This document shows positions 1 through 7,438 of a DNA stretch of 8,028 nt, one piece after another. The position numbers and the translations under genes were made by a program. The stretch is from Prevotellaceae bacterium (GTDB taxonomy: Bacteria; Bacteroidota; Bacteroidia; Bacteroidales; Paludibacteraceae), in NCBI GenBank assembly GCA_031270425.1, contig JAISXQ010000076.1, positions 1 through 8,028 of the forward strand, given 5' to 3'. Within the stretch, counting starts at the first letter, position 1. Every line of letters starts with the position of its first letter. The notes beneath the pieces are model-generated. The model did no database searches, had not been told where the DNA came from, and saw nothing but the letters and a program-made list of their open reading frames with translations.

Positions 1-587
1 AATACCGTCAGCAGATAAGGCGCATACCGCCGGTAATTTTTACCGATGCAGGGTTTAATAACGTCGTCAACAATATTCATCACAATGATTTCGACAAAAG
101 CCACAAAACCTTTGGGCGACAGCGTTTCGGGATTGCCTTCGCGCCGCCGGTACCAGCGCGCGCAAAACAGAATTAAAAATAGAAGAACGGCGCTGCCGAT
201 AAGCAAGGACGCTGCATTTTTTGTCAGCGAAAAATCCCAGGGACGCACTGTTTCGCCGTTGGCTAAGGTTTCTACGATTTTACCTTTGTTTGCGCCTTCG
301 GCGGCGAGCGAAAAGCCCTGATACGCTTCGTGTCCATGATGAAAACGCGAAGACAGGAAGACGTGCCAGCCACTTTCCCGCCCCTTAACAATAATCAGTA
401 AGGGTATGGAAATGTGTTTGCCGTCCCAGGTAGCGATATGCCATTCGTAGGCGTCGCTCACGTGTTCGAGAATCAACTCGCGGACATTCAGGTCTGCCGG
501 CTGTTCGCGCTGCGGCTCGCTTGCGAAAACCGCAAACAAACTTCCCAGCAAACACAAAACGACGGCTATATATTTCTTATTCAACAT
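1..587 (-). CDS. atpB: ATP synthase Fo subunit a (AtpB), 5' part, cut by the left window edge
   Basis: Subunit a forms the proton (or sodium) half-channels beside the c-ring in the membrane sector of ATP synthase. The minus-strand frame is open from the ATG at 587 to the window edge and gives 195 residues. It begins with a signal-peptide-like segment (about residues 1-22, MLNKK then a hydrophobic run, then FASEP). A soluble domain of about 100 residues follows, with motifs such as WHVFLSS and FHHGHEAY, then a first membrane helix (about 126-143) and a basic stop (RWYRRR). Next comes the Bacteroidota-type segment FVEIIVMNIVDDVIKPCIGK and YRRYAPYLLTV. The long N-terminal extracytoplasmic domain is usual in this phylum and absent from E. 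coli AtpB. The channel helices carrying the essential Arg lie off the window. The start overlaps the end of the upstream gene by 11 nt, suggesting translational coupling. The identification is firm from the IKPCIGK..YRRYAPYLLTV region and operon position. Confidence 0.93.
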   Translation of the reverse strand, partial: MLNKKYIAVVLCLLGSLFAVFASEPQREQPADLNVRELILEHVSDAYEWHIATWDGKHISIPLLIIVKGRESGWHVFLSSRFHHGHEAYQGFSLAAEGANKGKIVETLANGETVRPWDFSLTKNAASLLIGSAVLLFLILFCARWYRRREGNPETLSPKGFVAFVEIIVMNIVDDVIKPCIGKNYRRYAPYLLTV

Positions 588-906
588 GTTTATTTTTCAA
601 CTTCTTTTCCGTATAAATCAAAAACAGCGTATCTACCGTAAGAAAAACCACATACAACGCCACCGCCCCCAAAACAAATACTTTCGTTTCGATACCTGCA
701 ACTATCATATAACCCGCAATTACAACAAGCGAAACCAGCAATTTCGACACTTTCAAAAGCAGGTAAAGCGATACCAGTTGCCGCGAAGTTGCCGTTTTCA
801 CCTTTTTGCGTACCACAAAAACCGAAATAACGGAATATGCTACAAGAAAAAGACCATATCCGGTAAGCCAGCGCAAGGTTTGTATGTCCGAAAAAAGCGT
901 TTCCAT
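577..906 (-). CDS. small membrane protein of the atp operon, between atpC and atpB
   Basis: This 109-residue protein has about three hydrophobic segments (roughly residues 12-32, 49-71 and 75-98) and a basic C-terminal tail (KKLKNKHVE), so it should sit in the inner membrane. I chose the ATG at 906, two bases after the atpC stop. An in-frame TTG at 921 would add five residues inside atpC and looks less likely. The 3' end overlaps the atpB start by 11 nt. A small, poorly conserved membrane protein in this slot is usual in Bacteroidales atp operons. Its position resembles that of atpI, which aids c-ring assembly in other bacteria, but I see no sequence motif that proves homology. Lys52 and Lys55 lie at or in the second hydrophobic segment. 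A role in Fo assembly is inference from context only. Confidence 0.8.
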   Translation of the reverse strand: METLFSDIQTLRWLTGYGLFLVAYSVISVFVVRKKVKTATSRQLVSLYLLLKVSKLLVSLVVIAGYMIVAGIETKVFVLGAVALYVVFLTVDTLFLIYTEKKLKNKHVE

Positions 907-908
907 CG

Positions 909-2713
<1,805 letters not shown>

Positions 2714-2745
2714 TTAGACAAAATAAATCAATGCAATACAATACG

Positions 2746-2766
2746 TTTTTATTTTTTCAATAAAAA
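2746..2766. other. A/T-only hairpin upstream of atpD
   Basis: TTTTTATT (2746-2753) and AATAAAAA (2759-2766) are exact inverted repeats around a 5-base loop. No G or C is in the stem, so the RNA hairpin would be weak. It would fall in the 5' leader of atpD if transcription starts near 2770. It may be only a product of local A/T richness. Confidence 0.3.
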
Positions 2767-2774
2767 TCGGAAAA

Positions 2775-2806
2775 CAAATGTTCGATGTGCAGAACAATTA
2801 ACTCAA
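2775..2806 (-). promoter_or_regulatory. possible leftward promoter for the atp operon
   Basis: Read on the minus strand, AACATTTG (2782-2775) matches the Bacteroidota -7 box TAnnTTTG at all but the first defined base. A TTG (2806-2804) lies 21 bases upstream as a -33 box. Transcription would begin near 2770 and leave a leader of about 110 bases before atpD. A second partial box, TTATTTTG (2726-2719), has no well-spaced -33 partner. This is a weak call in A/T-rich DNA. Confidence 0.3.
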
Positions 2807-2867
2807 TTCGAGAATCATAGCTTTTAAATGCCGGTTTCTATTAGTTTTGCGGATAATCATGTTTTTT

Positions 2868-2899
2868 TTTGTAAATTTAACCACTTTGTTGTACTTTTG
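2868..2899 (+). promoter_or_regulatory. probable rightward promoter of the sugar-nucleotide operon
   Basis: TTTG (2868-2871), a 20-base spacer and TACTTTTG (2892-2899) match both the -33 (TTTG) and -7 (TAnnTTTG) boxes of the Bacteroidota primary sigma factor, with the usual spacing. Transcription would start near 2904, leaving a leader of about 137 bases before ugd. It is the only complete match I found on the plus strand ahead of ugd, and no comparable site is visible in the later junctions, which suggests ugd to wbpE form one unit. Confidence 0.6.
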
Positions 2900-3041
2900 T
2901 CCATTCTTAAATTACGGAAATAACAAGATCATTATTTTCTTATTTGCAATTCCCTTTGTAACACACGTTTAGCAATCGGAGGAAGCGAGGATACAGAAAG
3001 TGTTTATTCTTTTAAATCTAAACTAAAAAGATTTTCACTCT

Positions 3042-4352
3042 ATGAATATAGCAATTGTAGGAACCGGATATGTCGGTTTGGTAACGGGAGCTTGCTTTTC
3101 CGAAATGGGAGTAAACGTTACGTGCATAGATATTGACAGGCAAAAAATAGACAACCTGAACAACGGGATTATCCCCATATACGAACCGGGGTTAAAAGAA
3201 CTGGTGTGCAAAAACGCGGCAGCAGGGCGCTTGCATTTTTCAACCGACTTAAAAGATTGTTTATCCGGCGTCGAAATTATTTTCAGCGCAGTAGGAACGC
3301 CGCCCGGTAAAGATGGTAGCGCCGATTTGAGTTATGTCCTTGACGTTGCACGCAATATCGGGCAACATATAAACCAATACGTATTAGTTGTTACAAAAAG
3401 TACGGTTCCGGTAGGAACTGCCCAAAAGGTAAAAAGAACGATTCAGGAAGAATTAGACAAAAGAAATATCAGTATTCCTTTCGATGTAGCATCCAATCCT
3501 GAATTTTTAAAAGAAGGCGCCGCCATAAAAGACTTCATGAGTCCCGACAGAGTTGTAGTAGGCATAGAAAGCGAACGGGCAAAAGAACTTATGGACAGGC
3601 TGTACAAGCCTTTTCTTATAAATAATTACCGCATCATCTTCACCGACATTCCTTCGGCGGAGATGATAAAATACGCAGCGAACGCCATGCTGGCTACCCG
3701 CATTTCGTTTATGAACGACATAGCCAACCTTTGCGAACTGGTCGGAGCCGATGTAAATATGGTGCGGCGCGGTATCGGCAGCGATACGCGCATCGGAACC
3801 AAGTTTTTATATCCGGGATGCGGTTATGGAGGAAGTTGTTTCCCGAAAGACATAAAAGCCCTTATAAAAACCGCCGACGGTAACGGATACCAAATGCAGG
3901 TATTGAAAGCTGTTGAAACCGTCAACGAAAAGCAAAAACGCATTCTTTTCGATAAATTGCAAAAACATTACAACGGCAATTTATCAGGAAAAACAATCGC
4001 CATTTGGGGATTGGCATTCAAGCCGGAAACCGACGATGTACGGGAAGCTCCGTCCTTAGTAAATATCAACCTGCTTTTAGAAGCGGGATGCGCCATTAGG
4101 GTGTACGACCCTGTGGCTATGAACGAGGCTGAAAAAATTTTGGGAAACAATGTAACATACTGTTCCGACTTGTACGATGCTGCGTCGGATGCAGACGCTG
4201 TGATGTTGTTTACCGAGTGGAAGGAATTTCGCCTGCCATCGTGGAACGTTCTGAAAAAAACCATGAATTATCCGTTAATCATTGACGGCAGAAACATTTA
4301 CGACAAAAAAGAATTGAAAGAAAACGGATTTGATTATTATAGAATAGGATAA
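3042..4352 (+). CDS. ugd: UDP-glucose 6-dehydrogenase (Ugd)
   Basis: This cytoplasmic enzyme oxidises UDP-glucose twice with NAD+ to UDP-glucuronic acid, a precursor of acidic surface polysaccharides. The 436-residue product has the usual family length. The N-terminal Rossmann fold carries GTGYVG (7-12) and an acidic strand end (CIDID). NPEFLKEG (152-159) contains the conserved Glu158, and AEMIKYAANAMLA holds Lys210. The catalytic Cys266 lies in GGSCFPKD, followed by Asp270. The C-terminal domain has the conserved GLAFKPETDDVREAPS segment (323-338). GCGYGGSCFPKD favours UDP-glucose over N-acetyl-sugar dehydrogenases, which usually have GGHCIPxDP as in the next gene. It is probably the first gene of the operon. 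The 105-base gap to the next gene is the largest before wbpD-wbpE and holds a compound hairpin. Substrate assignment rests on motifs, not proof. Confidence 0.93.
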   Translation: MNIAIVGTGYVGLVTGACFSEMGVNVTCIDIDRQKIDNLNNGIIPIYEPGLKELVCKNAAAGRLHFSTDLKDCLSGVEIIFSAVGTPPGKDGSADLSYVLDVARNIGQHINQYVLVVTKSTVPVGTAQKVKRTIQEELDKRNISIPFDVASNPEFLKEGAAIKDFMSPDRVVVGIESERAKELMDRLYKPFLINNYRIIFTDIPSAEMIKYAANAMLATRISFMNDIANLCELVGADVNMVRRGIGSDTRIGTKFLYPGCGYGGSCFPKDIKALIKTADGNGYQMQVLKAVETVNEKQKRILFDKLQKHYNGNLSGKTIAIWGLAFKPETDDVREAPSLVNINLLLEAGCAIRVYDPVAMNEAEKILGNNVTYCSDLYDAASDADAVMLFTEWKEFRLPSWNVLKKTMNYPLIIDGRNIYDKKELKENGFDYYRIG

Positions 4353-4371
4353 AGCCCATGACCCCCGTCTG

Positions 4372-4402
4372 TCCCGATTTCCCGATAATTGTCGGTACGG
4401 GA
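4372..4402. repeat. compound palindrome between ugd and the wbpA-like gene
   Basis: Outer arms TCCCG (4372-4376) and CGGGA (4398-4402) enclose inner arms CCGAT (4382-4386) and GTCGG (4391-4395) around an AATT loop. Two stacked stems could form with a small asymmetric internal loop. No T-run follows in either direction, so it is not a standard intrinsic terminator. It may be a dispersed palindromic repeat, an RNA-stability element or a partial attenuator between ugd and the following genes. Confidence 0.45.
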
Positions 4403-4457
4403 GGGAAATAGAACAAAGGAGTTTCAGGGAAGTACAATATTAAAATGATTTACAAAA

Positions 4458-5771
4458 ATGAAACAAAAGTTATTACAAAAAATTGCCGATAAGGAAATTA
4501 TTGTCGGCGTAGTAGGTTTGGGCTATGTAGGACTGCCCCTTGCCGTAGAAAAAGCGAAAGCCGGATTTAAAACCATTGGTTTCGACGTCCAAAAAGAAAA
4601 AATAGAAATGGTAAATGCAGGACACAATTACATCGGCGATGTAGTGAACGAAGACCTGCAAAAAATTGTCGGTAAGGGACTATTGTCTGCAACAACCGAT
4701 TTCAGTTTTGTAAAGGACGTCGATTTTATAGCTATCTGCGTACCTACTCCCCTCGATAAACATCAGCAGCCGGATACGAGCTACATCCGCTCATCGGGCG
4801 AAGAAATTGCCAAGTACCTGAAAAAAGGAACGATGGTAGTATTGGAATCAACCACCTACCCCGGCACGACCGAAGAATTGTTAAAACCGATTCTTGAAAA
4901 GGGTTCGGGTTTGATCTGCGGAAAAGATTTCTATCTGGGCTTTTCGCCCGAACGCGTCGATCCGGGCAATTTGATATATAAAACAAAAAATACGCCCAAA
5001 GTCGTCGGGGCTATTGGCGAAGACGCTCTGGAAGTTATTGCCGCCATGTACCGCGCCGTACTCGAAAGCGACGTGCATACCGTATCAAGTCCGGCTATTG
5101 CCGAAATGGAGAAAATACTCGAAAACACCTACCGGAATATCAACATCGGATTGGTAAATGAATTAGCCATACTTTGCCATAAGATGAAAATAAACCTGTG
5201 GGAAGTAATCGAAGCGGCAAAATCGAAACCCTACGGTTTTCAGGCATTTTATCCCGGACCCGGTTTGGGAGGACACTGTATTCCGCTCGACCCGTATTAC
5301 CTTTCGTGGAAAGCTCGCGAATTTGAATTTCACACCTCAATGATTGAGTCGTCGATGATGATTAACGACCGCATGCCCGAATATTGTATTGATCGTGCAA
5401 GCGACATATTGAACCGTCATAAAAAATCGCTGAACGGCTCGAAAGTACTTATATTGGGCGTAGCTTACAAGCAAGATATTGACGATTACAGGGAAAGCCC
5501 CGCGCTCAAAGTTATTGACAAGCTGCAATCCAAAGGCGCTGATGTGGTATTTTACGATCCTTATATTCAGGAATATAAATACGAAGGAAAAATGGTAAAA
5601 GGCGAAACGGCGTTAACAAAAGAACTGTTGCAAAGCGCAGATTTGGTTGTGATTACAACGGCGCATACGAATGTCGATTACAATTTTGTACAACAAAATG
5701 CCGTAGCCGTTTTCGACACCAAAAACGTTACAAAAGCGGTAAAAAACAAAGAAAAAATCGAATTGTTATAA
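4458..5771 (+). CDS. wbpA: UDP-N-acetylglucosamine 6-dehydrogenase (WbpA family)
   Basis: The enzyme oxidises C6 of UDP-GlcNAc with two NAD+ to give UDP-GlcNAc-uronic acid, the first step of the UDP-diacetamido-uronic acid route. The 437-residue product has the NAD-binding GLGYVG (20-25), CVPTPLD (94-100), the conserved STTYPGTTEE (131-140) and GFSPERVDPG (161-170) of the WbpA/WecC/TviB group. The catalytic Cys274 lies in GLGGHCIPLDPYYLSWKA, and the C-terminal YKQDIDDYRESPAL is at 337-350. The GGHCIPLDPYYLSWKA form resembles WbpA more than WecC (UDP-ManNAc dehydrogenase). Its stop overlaps the next ATG by one base (TAATG), and the neighbouring B, D and E functions support the WbpA reading. 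It is a paralogue of the preceding ugd, but distant in sequence. The ATG at 4458 is preceded by an A-rich stretch and no clear Shine-Dalgarno. Confidence 0.9.
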   Translation: MKQKLLQKIADKEIIVGVVGLGYVGLPLAVEKAKAGFKTIGFDVQKEKIEMVNAGHNYIGDVVNEDLQKIVGKGLLSATTDFSFVKDVDFIAICVPTPLDKHQQPDTSYIRSSGEEIAKYLKKGTMVVLESTTYPGTTEELLKPILEKGSGLICGKDFYLGFSPERVDPGNLIYKTKNTPKVVGAIGEDALEVIAAMYRAVLESDVHTVSSPAIAEMEKILENTYRNINIGLVNELAILCHKMKINLWEVIEAAKSKPYGFQAFYPGPGLGGHCIPLDPYYLSWKAREFEFHTSMIESSMMINDRMPEYCIDRASDILNRHKKSLNGSKVLILGVAYKQDIDDYRESPALKVIDKLQSKGADVVFYDPYIQEYKYEGKMVKGETALTKELLQSADLVVITTAHTNVDYNFVQQNAVAVFDTKNVTKAVKNKEKIELL

Positions 5772-6730
5772 TGAAAAAAATCTGTGTAATCGGCGGCGGT
5801 CGTTGGGGACAAAACCACATCAAAACGTTGTTCGCTATGGGGAATTTGGGCGGAATTGTGGAAAGCAACGCCGAGCGTTTGCAAGAATTGCTGGCGCAAT
5901 ATCCGGTCGAAGGTTTTACGGAATTTGACCGCGCCGTTGAACGCCGTTTCGACGGCTACACCGTTGCCACGCCCGCGCCCACGCATCACGCCATTGCAAA
6001 AAAACTGCTCAGCGAAGGGTTGAACGTTTTGGTGGAAAAACCGATGACGCTTTCGGCGGAAACTTCCGCTGATTTGGTCGCAACCGCCGAACGCAACGGC
6101 GCACAACTTATGGTGGGACACGTTTTGTTGTTCCATCCCGCAATCCGTAAAATAAAGGAAGTGATTAACGCGGGCAAAATCGGACAACTTTACTACCTGT
6201 ATTCCACGCGCTTAAATCTCGGAACGGTGCGTACCGAAGAAAATGTTTTCTGGTCGTTTGCGCCGCACGACATTTCGGTACTGGATTATTTGGTCGGCTC
6301 ACCCACTGTGGGAATCGAATCGAAAGGTTCAAAATTTCTGCAAAAAAATGTTTACGATTACACGATGACTCAACTAACCTATCCAAACAACGTTCAAGCG
6401 CATATTTTTGTGTCGTGGCTGCACCCTTTCAAAGAACAGCGTTTGGTCGTTATAGGCAGTCGTGGCATGATTACTTTTGAGGATTCTTCTGCCGAAAAAG
6501 AAATTAAATTTTACGATAAACACATTGAATTTGAAGCAGGAAATCCGGTAAAGGTAGAAAATCCGACCGAAATAATCGCTTACGACAAAAAACAGCCCTT
6601 AACCGAAGAATTGACGTATTTTGTGGAACATTTGGATAAGATTGAAGTTGCAGACGGCAAATCGGGCTTGGAAGTGGTAAAAGTGCTTGAAAAAGCACAG
6701 GAATTAATTGATAAACAGAACACAGATTGA
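5771..6730 (+). CDS. wbpB: UDP-GlcNAc-uronate 3-dehydrogenase (WbpB/WlbA family, Gfo/Idh/MocA)
   Basis: This oxidoreductase converts UDP-GlcNAcA to its 3-keto form. In characterised homologues the bound NAD is recycled with 2-oxoglutarate, linking it to the aminotransferase. The 319-residue product starts with a Rossmann fold (VIGGGRWGQNH, 6-16), has ATPAPTH (66-72), and the Gfo/Idh/MocA signature EKPMTLS (89-95) with the likely catalytic Lys90. The second domain has GHVLLFHPAI and WSFAPHDISVLDYL (161-174, with His166-Asp167), then HIFVSWLHPFKEQRLVVIGS. The start shares one base with the upstream stop (TAATG), a sign of tight coupling. The stop codon sits at the tip of a 29-nt hairpin (6716-6744). 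Motif content and position between the A and D functions make the assignment solid. Confidence 0.9.
   Translation: MKKICVIGGGRWGQNHIKTLFAMGNLGGIVESNAERLQELLAQYPVEGFTEFDRAVERRFDGYTVATPAPTHHAIAKKLLSEGLNVLVEKPMTLSAETSADLVATAERNGAQLMVGHVLLFHPAIRKIKEVINAGKIGQLYYLYSTRLNLGTVRTEENVFWSFAPHDISVLDYLVGSPTVGIESKGSKFLQKNVYDYTMTQLTYPNNVQAHIFVSWLHPFKEQRLVVIGSRGMITFEDSSAEKEIKFYDKHIEFEAGNPVKVENPTEIIAYDKKQPLTEELTYFVEHLDKIEVADGKSGLEVVKVLEKAQELIDKQNTD
6683..6698 (+). other. small hairpin with a GAAA loop inside the end of the wbpB-like gene
   Basis: GTGCTT (6683-6688) and AAGCAC (6693-6698) are a perfect 6-bp inverted repeat closed by GAAA, which is a GNRA-type tetraloop in RNA. It codes for the VLEKA part of the protein, so it could be chance, but it lies only 17 bases before a second, longer hairpin. 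Confidence 0.35.
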
Positions 6731-6744
6731 AAGTCGGTGTTCTG
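6716..6744 (+). other. hairpin spanning the wbpB stop codon, just before wbpD
   Basis: CAGAACAC (6716-6723) pairs perfectly with GTGTTCTG (6737-6744). After one A-G mismatch the stem continues with GATT against AGTC, one pair being T-G, leaving a three-base loop. The TGA stop (6728-6730) lies across the tip. A run of nine A (6745-6753) follows and then the wbpD ATG at 6758. The A-run is on the wrong strand for a plus-strand intrinsic terminator. It more probably acts as an RNA processing or stability element, or presents the A-rich ribosome-loading region of wbpD. Confidence 0.55.
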
Positions 6745-6757
6745 AAAAAAAAATCTT

Positions 6758-7318
6758 ATGGAATATTTCGTACACGAGAGCAGTTATGTTGACGACAACG
6801 TAACTATCGGAAAAGGAACTAAAATATGGCACTTTTGTCATATACAAAAAGGGGCGACGTTGGGTGAAAACTGCTCACTGGGGCAAAACGTCAACATTGC
6901 GAACAATGTAAAAATCGGCAATGGCGTGCGGATACAGAACAACGTATCCGTTTACGAAGGAGTGGAACTGGAAGATAATGTTTTCTGCGGTCCTTCCTGC
7001 GTGTTTACCAACGTAACCACCCCCCGCGCCCACTATTCCGTACACGGAATTTACGCCAAAACGCTGATAAAATACGGCGCATCGCTCGGCGCAAACAGTA
7101 CCGTAGTTTGCGGACATACGGTCGGCAGATGCGCCTTAATAGCCGCGGGAGCCGTTGTTACAAAAGATGTAAAAGATTACGCGCTGATGGCCGGCGTTCC
7201 TGCCCGGCAAATCGGCTGGGTATGCGAGTGCGGCGAACGACTGCCCGAAGGGCTTATCTGCGAGAAATGTGGGAAGAAATATGAATTACGCGAATTAGGT
7301 GAATTGCGCGAATTGTAA
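6758..7318 (+). CDS. wbpD: UDP-GlcNAc3NA-uronate N-acetyltransferase (WbpD/WlbB family)
   Basis: The enzyme transfers an acetyl group from acetyl-CoA to the 3-amino group of UDP-2-acetamido-3-amino-glucuronic acid. The 186-residue product is near the usual family length and is mostly left-handed beta-helix built from hexapeptide repeats, seen as [24 protein letters not shown] and so on from about residue 10 to 135. It has the family landmarks VFTNV..PRA (82-91), [14 protein letters not shown] (106-119), [10 protein letters not shown] and [10 protein letters not shown] (146-155). Such enzymes work as trimers in the cytoplasm. The tail has four cysteines as CxC (156, 158) and CxxC (168, 171), a possible zinc site. 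It ends in [11 protein letters not shown], encoded by four 9-nt repeat units that may not belong to the ancestral gene. The ATG follows an A-run and hairpin. Function is firm from motifs and neighbours. Confidence 0.9.
   Translation: MEYFVHESSYVDDNVTIGKGTKIWHFCHIQKGATLGENCSLGQNVNIANNVKIGNGVRIQNNVSVYEGVELEDNVFCGPSCVFTNVTTPRAHYSVHGIYAKTLIKYGASLGANSTVVCGHTVGRCALIAAGAVVTKDVKDYALMAGVPARQIGWVCECGERLPEGLICEKCGKKYELRELGELREL
7283..7318 (+). repeat. 9-nt tandem repeat forming the 3' end of wbpD
   Basis: Four units begin with GAATT at exactly 9-base spacing (7283, 7292, 7301, 7310): GAATTACGC, GAATTAGGT, GAATTGCGC, GAATTGTAA. They encode [15 protein letters not shown]. The units are in reverse orientation to a similar array beyond the junction (7390-7433), so together they form a long imperfect inverted repeat. 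Confidence 0.7.
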
Positions 7319-7389
7319 CAAATTTCGATACATCATCATTAACATATAAAAGAATTATTAATCTGCGAAGTTAGCCTTGACAATTTTGT

Positions 7390-7433
7390 AATTCGCAAAA
7401 TTTGTGCAATTCGCTATCATTCGCAAAATTCGC
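7390..7433 (+). repeat. phased AATTCGC repeats just upstream of wbpE
   Basis: AATTCGC-like units begin at 7390, 7399 (as AATTTGT), 7408, 7418 (as CATTCGC) and 7427, spaced 9, 9, 10 and 9 bases. The array ends five bases before the wbpE ATG, and a further AATTC lies inside the gene at 7443. The units are the reverse complement of the GAATT units ending wbpD; for example GTGCAATTCGC at 7404-7414 is close to the complement of 7301-7310. The bases between (7319-7389) are A/T-rich and show no gene, clear promoter or T-run terminator. Confidence 0.65.
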
Positions 7434-7438
7434 AAAAA

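Noticed and set aside
2977..2990. GGAGGAAGCGAGG as a Shine-Dalgarno site
   Set aside because: No ATG, GTG or TTG with a useful frame follows at a suitable distance, and the ugd ATG is about 50 bases further on.
4445..4492. Short frame starting at an earlier ATG, 13 bases before the wbpA start
   Set aside because: It is out of frame with wbpA and stops after 15 codons. Nothing marks it as translated, although it could act as a decoy start.
5678..6187. A 169-codon minus-strand open frame opposite the wbpA-wbpB junction
   Set aside because: It is antisense to two strongly supported genes with conserved motifs. The product has no family features and its length follows from codon bias on the other strand.
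6745..6757. Hairpin plus homopolymer after wbpB as an intrinsic terminator
   Set aside because: The run after the stem on the plus strand is A, not T. Read from the minus strand the T-run precedes the stem, so it does not fit a terminator in either direction.
7377..7404. Possible promoter before wbpE (TTG then AAAATTTG)
   Set aside because: The -7 box misses the first consensus base, and the spacer is 17 instead of about 19-21. The match arises inside the repeat array.
7283..7433. CRISPR array reading of the phased repeats
   Set aside because: The units are only about 7-9 bases long at 9-base spacing, with no room for spacers, and no cas gene is present.
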